64,000 nt of DNA from Microbacterium terregens (GTDB lineage: Bacteria; Actinomycetota; Actinomycetes; Actinomycetales; Microbacteriaceae): NCBI RefSeq assembly GCF_039534975.1, contig NZ_BAAAWH010000001.1, positions 1-64,000 on the forward strand, read 5' to 3'. Positions within the stretch are counted from its first letter, which is position 1. Every line of letters begins with the position of its first letter. Shown here one piece after another: positions 8,112 to 17,393 of the stretch. The position numbers and the translations under genes were made by a program. The notes under the pieces were generated by a model. It saw only the letters and a list, made by a program, of their open reading frames with translations, was not told where the DNA came from and ran no database searches.

Positions 8112-9673
8112 CGGGTGCCTCCCGCGTAGTAGTCCGCGCCGCGAACATACCCGGCCGGCTCCGCCGTTCTCGCTGGTGTCGACCAGGCGTCACGGGAGTC
8201 GGGGTCGTCCTGTCTGGTCTCGAGGATCGGCCGCAGGTGCGCGTAGCGCGGAGACCGAACCCGGGATGTCAAGGCGATCCCGGCGGCGGCTTCGACCCGG
8301 GCCGCGGAGTAGCGGCGGGTCAGTCGCAACACCGCCAACGCCGCGTCCAGGCCCTGCTCCTCGACGGGCACGGACTCGAAGATCCGGTTCACCACCGTCG
8401 TGGTGTTCACCCCGATCCGGGCCGCCCATTCCCTGACCCGAGCGGCGTCCCATTGCCGGTAGCGAGGGCCGTCAGGTAGGTCACCGTCATGTGTCCGATA
8501 CTCGTTCACGACGCCGATCGGGGCGAGGACGTGGCTAGTCAGCCGCTGGTCCCCAGCGAAGACCTCGAGCGTGGTGTCGGTGACCCGCAGATCAACACCG
8601 CGGCCGATGTGCGGGTAAGGGACGGAGTAGAAGTTCCGCTCCCAAACCACGTGCCCGTTCTTCTGAACCCGGCGCCTATAGACCCACCGGGAGATCTCGA
8701 ACGGCGTCGCCGGCAACGGCCGCAGCAGCGGCTTCTCCTCCGCCTCGAACACCCCCTGTCGGGAGCCCTGCCGCTTCTGGAACGGCTCAGCGTTGTATGC
8801 GGCGACGCGCTGATAGACCGCCGCGCGCAACTCCGGCAAGGTGCCGAACTGCGTGTCGCGGAGGGACGCGATCACCCAGGTCGCGATGTTGCCGACGGTG
8901 TTCTCGACACTCGCCTTGTCCTTCGGCTTCTTCACCCTCCCCGGCAGCACCGCCGCCGAGTAGTGCGCCGCGAGCTCTCGATACGCGTCGTTGAGGACCA
9001 CCTCGCCCTCGGCAGGGTGTTTGATCACCCCGGTCTTCAGGTTGTCCGGGACGACCCGAGGGACGCTCCCGCCGAACCAGTCGAACATCGCAACATGCGC
9101 GCGCAACCAGGTGTCCTGCTTCATATCCAGGGTCGGCTCGACGAACGCGAACCGCGAGAACGGCAGACACCCGACGAACACGAACACCCGAGTCTGTTGC
9201 CCTGTGGCCGGGTCGGTGAGCTGCATCGTCTTGCCCGACCAGTCGACCTCGACCGTCTGACCCGCCTTGTGGCCGACCCGCGACGCCGCCCCGGCGACGA
9301 GGACGTGCTGCTGGTAGGACTTGCAGAACCGGTCGTAACCCATCGCCGGGGACCCCTCGACCCGGCAGGCGTCGAGATACTCGCCGTGCAACAGTTTGAG
9401 CGTCACCCCGACCCGAGCCAACTCTCGGTGCATCCTCTCCCAGTCCGGCTGTGCGTAGACGCTGTCGTGCTCACCACGACCCGGGAACAGGCGCGCATAG
9501 ACCGCCGCCTCCTCAAGATCGGCGATGTCGTCCCAACCCACGTCTTCACGAACAGCGGCGTCGATGACCGCCGCCACGCTCGTGCGCGACATGCCCTGCG
9601 CTGCGATCTGCCGCCCCGAGAGCCCCTCCGCCCGAAGCCGGAGCACCAGCTTCGCTCTGATCTTGCGTACCAT
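8108..9673 (-). CDS. istA: IS21-family transposase IstA
   Basis: This 521-residue transposase has an N-terminal helix-turn-helix (LRAEGLSGRQIAAQGMSRTS) and an rve-type DDE catalytic core with Asp in VEVDWSGKTM, Asp in RVVPDNLKTGV and Glu in KASVENTVG. The start MVRKIRAK at 9673 is chosen because AGGAG precedes it; an in-frame start 33 bases upstream lacks such a site. With IstB it forms the complete transposition machinery, and the gene appears intact. Confidence 0.93.
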   Translation of the reverse strand: MVRKIRAKLVLRLRAEGLSGRQIAAQGMSRTSVAAVIDAAVREDVGWDDIADLEEAAVYARLFPGRGEHDSVYAQPDWERMHRELARVGVTLKLLHGEYLDACRVEGSPAMGYDRFCKSYQQHVLVAGAASRVGHKAGQTVEVDWSGKTMQLTDPATGQQTRVFVFVGCLPFSRFAFVEPTLDMKQDTWLRAHVAMFDWFGGSVPRVVPDNLKTGVIKHPAEGEVVLNDAYRELAAHYSAAVLPGRVKKPKDKASVENTVGNIATWVIASLRDTQFGTLPELRAAVYQRVAAYNAEPFQKRQGSRQGVFEAEEKPLLRPLPATPFEISRWVYRRRVQKNGHVVWERNFYSVPYPHIGRGVDLRVTDTTLEVFAGDQRLTSHVLAPIGVVNEYRTHDGDLPDGPRYRQWDAARVREWAARIGVNTTTVVNRIFESVPVEEQGLDAALAVLRLTRRYSAARVEAAAGIALTSRVRSPRYAHLRPILETRQDDPDSRDAWSTPARTAEPAGYVRGADYYAGGTR

Positions 9674-9811
9674 CCGAATCACTCCTTCTGCCGCGCGATA
9701 GGCCACGCGGCAGAAGGAGCCTAGAAACGATGGCCCTCAACCCGAACATCGGGTGGCCCTCACGGACACGAACGCGTCGACGCAAGCCCGGCCCCCGACC
9801 TCAATAACGGC

Positions 9812-9835
9812 GGCCCTCAGAAGACCGAATACTCA
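9812..9835 (-). repeat. Right terminal inverted repeat of the IS21-family element
   Basis: Its complement begins TGAGTATTCGG and matches the left end at 21 of 24 bases. It is followed immediately by the second TCACA duplication at 9836-9840. Confidence 0.88.
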
Positions 9836-10059
9836 TCACAGTGCCAACGCGAACGTGAAGGCTGTGCAGCGCATGCTCGACCCTGCGAACGCCGCGACGG
9901 CGGTGGACAGTTGCAGCGGGTCCCCGAACGATCATGGTTGCAGTCAACCGAGGGATTTCCGGACGTGACGGTTGGCTTGAATCCCGTCGATCAGAATCGT
10001 TTGCGATCCTGCTCGGTCCTTCAGCTCGTGGGTAAGGAGCGCACAGACGATCGTTGCGT
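9836..10059. other. Non-coding stretch between the IS element and the crotonase gene
   Basis: These 224 bases start with the right TCACA duplication. No recognisable gene is present. The out-of-frame continuation of the crotonase reading frame runs through here into the insertion sequence, but this is the by-product of the upstream frameshift. Confidence 0.5.
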
Positions 10060-10862
10060 TTAGCGGCCCTCCCACCGGGGCGCGCGATGCTCAGCAAACG
10101 CACGCGGCCCCTCCCGAAAGTCTCGCGATGACCGTACCAGCTGCTGAAGTTCGTGCGTGAGGGAGAGTCTGTCGACTTCATCGAGCGATCGTCCTCCGAC
10201 GAGCCCTTCGCGACGCGCTTGCTCGCCACTACCGCAAGAGGAGCATTCGCGTTGATCCGTTCGGCGAACTCGAGCGCCGCGTCAAGGACGTCCCCAGGGG
10301 CGACTACCCGATTCACGAGTCCAAGAACGAATGCCTCACGGGCATCGATTGGGTCCTCGGTGAGCATGATCTCCATAGCCCGCTTTGGGGGAATCTGTCG
10401 AGCGAGTCGCATGACTCCGCCCTCTGAGGCGAAAAGCCCGTGCGTCACTTCGGGCAATCCAAATCGCGCCGTGGACGCAGAGACCGCGAGATCGGAAGCG
10501 AGCACCAGCTCTGTGCCACCGCCTAGCGCCGCGCCGTTGACGGCGGCGATTGTAGGCTTGGTGATCGGGTGGAACGCGTATCCCGCGAACCCCCAGGACC
10601 GAGCGACGGGATCCTCCGGCAGCAGGCTTTCGCCGCGACTCACAGCCTTGAGGTCAGCCGCCGCGCAGAACGCTTCCCCCGCTCCTGTGAGCACCACCGT
10701 TCGGATGTCGCGATCGCCCTCGGCTTCGTCGAGGGCTCCGCCTATCCCGAGTTGAACGGCGGCGTTCACGCAGTTGCGCACCTCGGGTCGGTTGATCGTG
10801 ATCACCATGGTGTGCCCACGGCGCTCGGTTGTACCTACTGCGGGCGTAGTTTCGGCGTGCAC
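10060..10862 (-). pseudogene. Enoyl-CoA hydratase/isomerase (crotonase) with frameshift
   Basis: The N-terminal frame from GTG 10862 gives a clear crotonase: GEAFCAAADLKAV and NGAALGGGTELVLASDLAV form the oxyanion hole, and RFGLPEVTHGLFASEGG follows. Near 10201-10206 (residue about 222, after KRVAKG) the frame is lost. Shifting by one base restores the usual C-terminus, LVGGRSLDEVDRLSL then LVRSSRDFREGPRAFAEHRA, ending RAPRWEGR at a TAA at 10060-10062. A one-base deletion in an AAGGGC tract explains this. It may be a real mutation or a sequencing error. The intact enzyme would hydrate an enoyl-CoA and fits with the neighbouring CoA-transferase. A GAGGGAG site precedes the GTG start, 15 bases after the CoA-transferase stop. 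Confidence 0.85.
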
Positions 10863-10876
10863 ACTGTCTCCCTCGG

Positions 10877-11866
10877 TCAGCGGTATCCGGGCATCCCGAC
10901 GATTCGCATTGGCGAGCCTTCTACGACGACACCGTCGCGAACGAGCTCGTCGATCTCAGCGTTGTCTACCCCGAAACCTCCGAGAACGCCGCGGCTGTAT
11001 TCGCCCAATCCGGGCGGACCGAGGACGGCCGTCTGGGGTGTTCGGCTGAAATGCGCGAGCCGACCCGGAACCATCATCCGGCCGCCGTCCGCCTTCGACA
11101 TCGGATGGAACAAGTCGACCGCCAGCGCGCCGTCATCGCTTGTCGCCTCAGACATGGATCGCGCGACAACCGCCACGATGCCGTGTTCCCTCACAATTTC
11201 GCAAATTTCCCTGCACGTCGACGCTGCGAAAAGAGTCTCGAGGTTTGCACCGAGCACGGCAGAATCGGCCGACCCGACGACACCGGCGCGCACCAGGGTT
11301 TGCGCCGCTTCGTCTTCAGCGTGGATCCGCACCCATCCATCGGACGCTTGATAGCTGCGGCTGAGGGGCGTGGCACCGAGGTGGTCGGCCGATCCGACGC
11401 GAGCTGGCGGACGGGACGCATATCGCACCAGCTCACCCATCTGCGCGAAAGCGGAGGCTGCGGCGAGCGAAGTCGACGCCTGTTGCCCTGCGGCCGCGCC
11501 CGTGCGCCGGGCGTAGACGGCGAGGCACGAGCCTAAGGCCGCCATGATTCCGGCGGTCACATCGTTGATCGCGACCGTGTGCATGACCGGGTCGTCCGAG
11601 CCACCCTGGGCGAACATCATCCCGCTCATGGCACCCAGCACGGGATCGAACCCCGGTTCGTGTTGCATCGGTCCGGAAGTGCCGAAGCCAGTGATGGAGA
11701 CGGAAGACACGTGTGGGTTCATTGCGAGGAGGGCGCCATGATCGATCCTCAATCGCCCGAGTACACCCGATCGGAAGTTGTCGATGACGACATCGGAAGC
11801 CATCACTAGCCGCCGGAACAGGGCGTGACCATGCGGATGCCTGAGGTCAATCGCGAGCGAGCGCAA
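10877..11866 (-). CDS. Class III CoA-transferase (CaiB/BaiF family), N-terminally truncated
   Basis: The 329 visible residues match this family from the segment RSLAIDLRHPHG onward, which normally lies about 70-80 residues into a 380-420 residue protein. Later hallmarks are present: DVVIDNFRSGVLGRLRIDH, SVSITGFGTSGP, AINDVTAGIMAALG, which probably carries the catalytic Asp, and the C-terminal GLGEYSRGVLGGFGVDNAEID. The N-terminal Rossmann portion is absent, and the tRNA-Ser gene lies about 110 bases upstream. The reading frame opens with a TTG (11866) and no clear ribosome-binding site. I infer that the gene was cut at an island junction and is probably non-functional. An intact enzyme would transfer CoA between carboxylic acids. 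Confidence 0.8.
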   Translation of the reverse strand: MRSLAIDLRHPHGHALFRRLVMASDVVIDNFRSGVLGRLRIDHGALLAMNPHVSSVSITGFGTSGPMQHEPGFDPVLGAMSGMMFAQGGSDDPVMHTVAINDVTAGIMAALGSCLAVYARRTGAAAGQQASTSLAAASAFAQMGELVRYASRPPARVGSADHLGATPLSRSYQASDGWVRIHAEDEAAQTLVRAGVVGSADSAVLGANLETLFAASTCREICEIVREHGIVAVVARSMSEATSDDGALAVDLFHPMSKADGGRMMVPGRLAHFSRTPQTAVLGPPGLGEYSRGVLGGFGVDNAEIDELVRDGVVVEGSPMRIVGMPGYR

Positions 11867-11973
11867 CGGCGGAATCCCAGTTGTTCGCAGATTCTTCGCA
11901 AATCGCGATCTCCCGACAAAGCTTTGGCCCGCGATCCCAGTGTTTACAAGGGAACTCGGGCCGATTCGCTACG

Positions 11974-12062
11974 CGGAGACGGAGGGATTTGAACCCTCGG
12001 ACCCCGTGAGGGGTCTCCACCTTAGCAGGGTGGTGCACTAGGCCGGACTATGCGACGTCTCC
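11974..12062 (-). tRNA. tRNA-Ser (anticodon GCT)
   Basis: The 89-base gene folds as a class II tRNA: acceptor GGAGACG pairs with CGTCTCC, the anticodon stem CCACC/GGTGG encloses loop CTGCTAA, a long variable arm follows (AGACCCC...GGGGTCC), and the T arm is GAGGG-TTCAAAT-CCCTC. No CCA is encoded. Its 3' end faces the accessory region at lower coordinates, the usual orientation for an integrative island. Confidence 0.95.
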
Positions 12063-12178
12063 AGGCATCTGTGGTCGAAACCACGCTGATGCGCCCAGCA
12101 ATCATAACCGCTGGCAGTGGGCCGAGCGAACCAGAAGGAGCCTCCCGAGCGAGCCCCGCAACCCGCGACCCCGAAGAC

Positions 12179-13438
12179 CTACCCGCCGTCGCGCAGATTC
12201 CCGTTCGAGCAGGTCTCCTGAGCGGCCGTAGACCCGGTGATGTCGGACGGCAGGGCGATGGACTCCTGTACGGGTGGCGCGGACGGGTCCGGAACGGCCG
12301 GCTCGACCGGCGTCTCCGGCTCGACGACGACGACGCTCTCGTTGGAGCCCGCGTCACCGGTCAGCTGCAACGGCTGGTTGGCGGCGAGCGCGTCCCAGAT
12401 CGCCTGCGCCGACTCGTAGTTCGGCACGACCTTGTTCGGATCAGCCGGGTCCGTGAAGACCGGGTACTGCAGGAAGACGATCTCCTCGAACGGCACGTTC
12501 TTGACCGCGAGGGCGATCTGCACGAGCGTGAGCGGGTTGGTCAGGCTCTTGCTCGGGGTCACGTTGTCGACCGCCGTCGTCGCGAGCTTCATGAGCGCAC
12601 CGGGATCGGAAAGCACATCCTCGCTGACCAGTTTGCGGGCCAGGCGCGACATGTACTGCTGCTGGTTGCTGACCCGGCCCAGATCGCTGCCGTCACCGAC
12701 ACCGTGGCGCGTGCGCAGGAACTGAAGGGCTTCGATCCCCTGGATGTTGCGAATCCCGGCCGGCCAGTCGATCCCGGTGTAGTAATCCCGGATGCCGCTG
12801 GCCAAGCACACGTCGACGCCGCCGACGGCGTTGGTGACCTCGATGACGCCGCCCCAGGTGACCTTCGCGGCGAACGGAATGGGCTGCTCGCTGAGCGCGG
12901 CGACGGTCTTCACGACGCAGGACAGGCCGCCGTACGAATATGCGGTGTTGATCGGCTGCTTGCTCATCGCGGGCGTCTCGGAGCCGTCCTCGTTGGTGCA
13001 GGACGGGATCGGGATCATCAGGTCGCGCGGGAACGAGATCACCGTGACGCGACGCGGAGCGTCCGAGATGTGCACGAGCATGTTCACATCGTTCAGTTCG
13101 CCCTCGGAGTCCGGACCGGTGCAGCGATCACCGAAGTACGCGGCGTAGTCGGGCTCGCACGCATCCGTGCCGGCGATGAACATGTTGACACCACCCTCGA
13201 TCGCGCCGATGTCCGGCGGAACCGAGTCCTGGCCCTCGAGGTCGACGGCGTCGTCCGTGAAACTGGCGGTGAGGTCGTAGGCCGCGTACGCGGCGACGCC
13301 GGCCCCCGAGACGAGTACAACAGCGACGAAGATCCCGAGGATCTTCATCAGCATCGCGAGTGGATGCGGCGACTTCAGCTCCCCGTGGCGCGCGACGGTG
13401 CGGCGGCCACGTTTGACGGGCTTGGTCGTCTGGCTCAC
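12179..13438 (-). CDS. LytR-CpsA-Psr (LCP) family cell-wall glycopolymer transferase
   Basis: The 419-residue protein has a short basic cytoplasmic tail, one membrane helix near residues 30-55 (KILGIFVAVVLVSGAGVAAY) and an extracellular LCP domain with RVTVISFPRDLMIPIPSC and ALQFLRTRHGVGDGSDLGR, the lipid-phosphate-binding arginines of the family. LCP enzymes attach teichoic acid, arabinogalactan or capsule polymers to peptidoglycan. A Pro/Ala-rich tail follows. The GTG start at 13438 has GAAAGGA upstream and avoids running into the adjacent tRNA gene. Confidence 0.9.
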   Translation of the reverse strand: MSQTTKPVKRGRRTVARHGELKSPHPLAMLMKILGIFVAVVLVSGAGVAAYAAYDLTASFTDDAVDLEGQDSVPPDIGAIEGGVNMFIAGTDACEPDYAAYFGDRCTGPDSEGELNDVNMLVHISDAPRRVTVISFPRDLMIPIPSCTNEDGSETPAMSKQPINTAYSYGGLSCVVKTVAALSEQPIPFAAKVTWGGVIEVTNAVGGVDVCLASGIRDYYTGIDWPAGIRNIQGIEALQFLRTRHGVGDGSDLGRVSNQQQYMSRLARKLVSEDVLSDPGALMKLATTAVDNVTPSKSLTNPLTLVQIALAVKNVPFEEIVFLQYPVFTDPADPNKVVPNYESAQAIWDALAANQPLQLTGDAGSNESVVVVEPETPVEPAVPDPSAPPVQESIALPSDITGSTAAQETCSNGNLRDGG

Positions 13439-13495
13439 TCGGGTCCTTTCAGGATGCTTCGGGGTGTGGATCTGGCGAGCATACCCACGACGACG

Positions 13496-13580
13496 CGGAG
13501 GGTGTGGGATTCGAACCCACGGGACATTGCTGCCCACTGGTTTTCAAGACCAGGTCCATCGGCCGCTCGGACAACCCTCC
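13496..13580 (-). tRNA. tRNA-Ser (anticodon TGA)
   Basis: The 85-base class II tRNA has acceptor GGAGGGT/ACCCTCC, anticodon stem CTGGT/ACCAG around loop CTTGAAA, a long variable arm and the T loop TTCGAAT. No CCA is encoded. It lies between the HAD hydrolase and LCP genes on the same strand. Confidence 0.95.
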
Positions 13581-13626
13581 CGACAGACGACACAGGGTCG
13601 CGGCATCCGTCGAACAGGCGTCGAGT

Positions 13627-14622
13627 CTAGCCGAGCACCACCAACCGATTCTTCCAGGGGCGCCTGGACGGCTCCTGAGCACAGTCACGCACTCCGAGCA
13701 CAGTCGACGTTTGCTCAGAGGCTGCGCAGCACCTCGGCCACTCCCCGGCCTGCACCGACGTGGTGACCTCGCCCGCGGCATCCCGAACTTCCTGCGGACC
13801 CTGCTCCATCGCGACGGCCCGGCCGCCGTTCTCGAGCGCCCAGCGGAACATGCCGACGTCGTTGCGGCCGTCGCCGATCACCAGAACGCGCGCCGGGTCG
13901 ATTCCGAGCCACGACCGCACCCGCTCGAGCGCGGTGCCCTTGTCCACGCCCTGCGGGGCGATGTCCAGCCAGGCGGTCCAGCCCACGGCGTAGGACACTT
14001 CGTTGAGGCCGATGCGCTCGACGAGCTCGACGAAGTCCTGCTCCGTGTCGCCGGGCGACACGACCACGATGCGGCAGACCGGCATCGAACTGAGCTGCTC
14101 GAACGGCACACGATCGGCGTGCTCAAGATTCCAGTCCCCGAGGTGCTCGGTGTAGAGGCGACGCCCATCGGCCAGCTCGACCATGTACTTCGCGTCCGGC
14201 AGGTGCTCGCGCAGCAGCGTGAGCACCTCGATGGGGTCGAACGTCTCGGTGTGGAAGCGTTCGTAGGCGAGCACGTCGGCATCGGACTTGCGCAGGATGA
14301 TCGCCCCGTTGGAGGTCACCACGAACTCGGGTGCGATGTTCAGCGATGCGAGGAACTCTTCGGTGCCCTCCCAGCTGCGACCGGTGGCCAGCATGACCTC
14401 GTGTCCGGCACGGTGCGCATGCGCCACGGCCTCGACCACTCCGGGACTGAACGTCTCGTCCTCCAGGATGATGGTCCCGTCGATGTCGAGCGCGATGAGC
14501 AGCGGCTCGGTGCGGATGCCGGGATCCTCCGCCTCGCGCGCCACATCCTCCACGAGATCCACCGCGGTCTGCTCGGGGACGACCTCGACGCTGCCCGTGG
14601 GCGGCAGGTGCGCTTCGCTCAT
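13627..14622 (-). CDS. HAD superfamily (Cof-type) hydrolase with probable 3' frameshift
   Basis: This is a sugar-phosphatase-like HAD enzyme. The nucleophile motif DIDGT is at residues 46-50, motif II is MLATGRSWEG, and VLVIGDGRNDVGMF is the Mg-binding motif. As read, the frame runs to 13627 with an unusual tail (EWPRCCAASEQ...). One extra G in the GGGG tract (CCCC at 13743-13746 on the plus strand) would instead give the ordinary ending GVAEVLRSL at 13715. A single-base deletion or sequencing error therefore probably adds about 30 foreign residues. The catalytic core is unaffected. A GGAGGGGA site precedes the start MSEAHL. It lies beside serS and the lipid kinase, a grouping I associate with this family. 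Confidence 0.85.
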   Translation of the reverse strand: MSEAHLPPTGSVEVVPEQTAVDLVEDVAREAEDPGIRTEPLLIALDIDGTIILEDETFSPGVVEAVAHAHRAGHEVMLATGRSWEGTEEFLASLNIAPEFVVTSNGAIILRKSDADVLAYERFHTETFDPIEVLTLLREHLPDAKYMVELADGRRLYTEHLGDWNLEHADRVPFEQLSSMPVCRIVVVSPGDTEQDFVELVERIGLNEVSYAVGWTAWLDIAPQGVDKGTALERVRSWLGIDPARVLVIGDGRNDVGMFRWALENGGRAVAMEQGPQEVRDAAGEVTTSVQAGEWPRCCAASEQTSTVLGVRDCAQEPSRRPWKNRLVVLG

Positions 14623-14680
14623 CCGATCGTCCCCTCCGGGCGATCGGCGCGCTGACACGCGCGACACGCGTTCCGCGTCG

Positions 14681-15961
14681 TCACGCGACCGGCTCCAGGA
14701 TCTCGAGGCCCCCGAGGTAGGGCCGCAGCACCTCGGGCACCAGAACGGACCCGTCCGCCCGCTGGTGCGTCTCGAGCAGTGCGACGATCCAGCGCGTGGT
14801 CGCCAGGGTGCCGTTCAGGGTCGCGACGTGCTGGGTCTTGCCGGCACCGCCGCCTTCGACGGGCGGGCGGTAGCGGATGTCGAGCCGCCGCGCCTGGAAC
14901 GTTGTGCAGTTGCTGGTGCTGGTGAGCTCCCGGTACGCGCCCTGGGTCGGAACCCATGCCTCGACGTCGTACTTGCGCGCGGCACTGGAGCCGAGGTCGC
15001 CGGCCGCCACATCGATGACCCGGTAGGCCAGTCCGAGGTCCTGCAGCATCTGCTCCTGCATCGCAACGAGGCGCAGGTGCTCGGTCTCGGCATCCTCCGG
15101 TGTCGTGTAGACGAACATCTCGAGCTTGTTGAACTGGTGCACGCGGATGATGCCGCGGGTGTCCTTGCCGTACGAGCCGGCTTCGCGCCGGTAGCAGGTG
15201 GACCAGCCGGCGTAGCGCTTCGGGCCCTTGCCCAGGTCCAGGATCTCGTCCATGTGGTACCCGGCGAGCGGAACCTCGCTGGTGCCCACGAGATAGAGGT
15301 CGTCCTCTTCGAGGTGGTAGACCTCGTCGGAGTGCTGCCCGAGGAATCCGGTGCCGCGCATGACCTCCGGCCGCACCATGGTCGGCGGGATGAGCGGGAT
15401 GAAACCGGCGGCGAGCGCCCGGTCGAGCCCGAGCATCATGATGGCGATCTCGAGCCGCGCGCCGATGCCGGTGAGGAAGTAGAAACGGCTGCCGGACACC
15501 TTGGTGCCGCGCTCCATGTCGATCGCGGCGAGGAGCTCGCCGAGCTCCAGGTGGTCGCGGGGCTCGAAGTCGAAGACCGGGGGCTCCCCGGAGGTGCGGA
15601 GCGTGACGAAGTTGTCCTCGCCCCCGGCAGGGACGCCCTCGATCACGATGTTCTCCAGCGTGGCGAGAGCGGCGTCGGCGGCCTCCTCGGCGGCGGTCAC
15701 CGCATGCTGCGCAGCCTTGACCTGCTCGCTCAGCTCTTTGGCGGCCGACACGAGCGCTGCCTTCTCGTCCTTCGGCGCCTGAGCGACGCGTTTGCCGTGC
15801 GCGTTCTGGGCGGCGCGCAGCTCTTCGAAGGCGGTGATCGCGGCGCGACGCGCGCGGTCGGCGGCGACGGCCTCGTCGACGGTGGCCGGGGACTCCCCCC
15901 GGGCCTCCTGCGAGCGCTTGACCAGCTCGGGATTTTCGCGGAGGAAGACAGGATCGATCAC
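14681..15961 (-). CDS. serS: Seryl-tRNA synthetase
   Basis: This class II synthetase of 426 residues charges tRNA-Ser with serine. The N-terminal helical arm (about residues 25-105), rich in Ala, Glu and Arg, recognises the long variable arm of tRNA-Ser. The catalytic domain contains motif 2 ([20 protein letters not shown]) and motif 3 ([17 protein letters not shown]). Length and start ([12 protein letters not shown]) are canonical. Two tRNA-Ser genes lie 1-3 kb away on the same strand. Confidence 0.98.
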   Translation of the reverse strand: MIDPVFLRENPELVKRSQEARGESPATVDEAVAADRARRAAITAFEELRAAQNAHGKRVAQAPKDEKAALVSAAKELSEQVKAAQHAVTAAEEAADAALATLENIVIEGVPAGGEDNFVTLRTSGEPPVFDFEPRDHLELGELLAAIDMERGTKVSGSRFYFLTGIGARLEIAIMMLGLDRALAAGFIPLIPPTMVRPEVMRGTGFLGQHSDEVYHLEEDDLYLVGTSEVPLAGYHMDEILDLGKGPKRYAGWSTCYRREAGSYGKDTRGIIRVHQFNKLEMFVYTTPEDAETEHLRLVAMQEQMLQDLGLAYRVIDVAAGDLGSSAARKYDVEAWVPTQGAYRELTSTSNCTTFQARRLDIRYRPPVEGGGAGKTQHVATLNGTLATTRWIVALLETHQRADGSVLVPEVLRPYLGGLEILEPVA

Positions 15962-16014
15962 CCGACAAGTGTACTCAGCGGCATCGCGCGACCGGCCGGC
16001 CCTAGTGTGGAGCC

Positions 16015-17217
16015 ATGGTGACCGCAGGGGACGCGTCCGGCATGCCTGCCCGGGCCGCGGATGCGCCCGCCGGCACCGACGCCGACGCGATCGATCCCGT
16101 GGACGCGGCCCAGCCGGACGAGGTGATCCGCGAGCCCGAGGACGTCGCCCCGGACACCACGGACGGCGAGGGCGGCGAGGCCCGGCGGGTCGACGCCGAG
16201 GGCAGAACCGAGCCCCTGGCCGGCGGCGCCGAGAAGCCGAGTCCGAAGGCTGCCCTGATCTACAACCCGATCAAGGTGGATGCCGCCGCCCTACGCGCCA
16301 TGGTCCAGCGCCTCTCGGCGAAGGCAGGGTGGAGCGAACCCCTCTTCTACGAGACGACGGTCGATGACCTCGGCGATGACGTGGCCCGTCAGGCACTGAA
16401 GGCGGGAGCGGATGCGGTGCTGGTCGCCGGAGGCGATGGCACCGTTCGCGCCGTCGCCGAGGCGATGAGCGAGAGCGGGGTGCCTCTGACGATCGTTCCG
16501 AGCGGCACCGGCAATCTGCTCGCCCGCAACCTGCTGCTGCCGCTGACCGACCCCGAGGCGATGGTGCGCGCGACGTTCGACGGGGACACGCTGGCGGTCG
16601 ATGTGGGATTCGCCGCCATCCGGCGCGAAGACGGCGAGAGCGAAGAGCGGGCGTTCGTGGTGATGGGCGGCATGGGCCTGGATGCCGCGATGATCGCGAA
16701 CACCAACGGGACCCTCAAGAGGCGAGTGGGCTGGATCGCCTATGTCGACGGCGCGGCGCGGTCGCTCGCGGGCGCGAAGGCCTTCCGCGTCGTCTATCAG
16801 GTGCCCGGCCGGCGCCTCCACTCGGCGCGCGTGCAGAGTGTCCTCGTCGCCAATTGCGGCTCGCTTCCGGCCGGTCTGGAACTCATCCCCGACGCATCCG
16901 TGTCGGACGGCGACCTGGACGTCGCGATCTTCCAGCCCAAGAACACCCTCGGGTGGCTGCTGGTGTGGCGCCGCGTCGCATGGGACAACAGCTTCCTCCG
17001 CCGCTTCCGCGCCGGGCGCCGCGTCCTGTCCCTGCGCACGAAGGACAACTCCGTCCTCTATGCACGCGGAAAGGGCCTGGATCTGGCGACCACTCCGGCG
17101 CAGCCGGTGCAGCTGGACGGCGACGAGTTCGGCGAAGCCGTGCGCATGCGCTGCCGCGTCGTGGAGGGCGGGCTGCTCACCGTCGTCCCGAAGGGGCACG
17201 ACACCTCGAGCCTCTGA
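16015..17217 (+). CDS. Diacylglycerol/sphingosine kinase family lipid kinase
   Basis: This 400-residue soluble protein starts with about 75 acidic, disordered residues, then a DAGK catalytic domain with GGDGT at 139-143 and [11 protein letters not shown] at 162-172. The second domain carries [11 protein letters not shown]. Such enzymes phosphorylate diacylglycerol or related lipids using ATP. It is divergent from serS with a 53-base gap. The acidic leader is low complexity, so a later start is possible, but no better ribosome-binding site was seen. Confidence 0.88.
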   Translation: MVTAGDASGMPARAADAPAGTDADAIDPVDAAQPDEVIREPEDVAPDTTDGEGGEARRVDAEGRTEPLAGGAEKPSPKAALIYNPIKVDAAALRAMVQRLSAKAGWSEPLFYETTVDDLGDDVARQALKAGADAVLVAGGDGTVRAVAEAMSESGVPLTIVPSGTGNLLARNLLLPLTDPEAMVRATFDGDTLAVDVGFAAIRREDGESEERAFVVMGGMGLDAAMIANTNGTLKRRVGWIAYVDGAARSLAGAKAFRVVYQVPGRRLHSARVQSVLVANCGSLPAGLELIPDASVSDGDLDVAIFQPKNTLGWLLVWRRVAWDNSFLRRFRAGRRVLSLRTKDNSVLYARGKGLDLATTPAQPVQLDGDEFGEAVRMRCRVVEGGLLTVVPKGHDTSSL

Positions 17218-17253
17218 GGCGCGGAATGCCGCAGCTTCTGTTCTTCTTGTTCG

Positions 17254-17306
17254 GTGTCCCACTTATGCATGCGCGCCGCGGCGTGTCGCATGCATAAGTG
17301 GGACAC
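17254..17306. terminator. Perfect 20-bp inverted repeat hairpin
   Basis: Arms 17254-17273 (GTGTCCCACTTATGCATGCG) and 17287-17306 are exact complements around a 13-base loop. It lies between the lipid kinase and photolyase genes, both on the plus strand. No T-tract follows, as is usual for high-GC actinobacterial hairpins. A terminator role is inferred from position. Confidence 0.6.
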
Positions 17307-17393
17307 GGAGAGAGGGACGGCGCGGGCGGGTGCGCAGCAGCCTCCGTGTCAACCACTCGGTCCGCTCGCGCCGGGCGCGGGTAGCATCCGACA

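Larger units (their letters stand above)
7240..9835 (-). mobile_element. IS21-family insertion sequence, complete
   Basis: This 2,596-bp element contains istA and istB on the minus strand with a 4-base overlap, as in all IS21 members. The 24-bp terminal inverted repeats (7240-7263 and 9812-9835) begin TGAGTATTCGG and match at 21 of 24 positions. Further copies of a GAGGGCC or GGGCCAG motif lie inside each end, typical of the multiple transposase sites of this family. Flanking TCACA duplications show a simple insertion event. It separates the monooxygenase gene from the frameshifted crotonase gene and interrupts no recognisable coding sequence. Confidence 0.93.

Noticed and set aside
11866..12062. 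Integrase or second attachment site next to tRNA-Ser
   Set aside because: I found no integrase-like reading frame and no second copy of the tRNA 3' end in the window, so the boundary rests on truncation and composition only.
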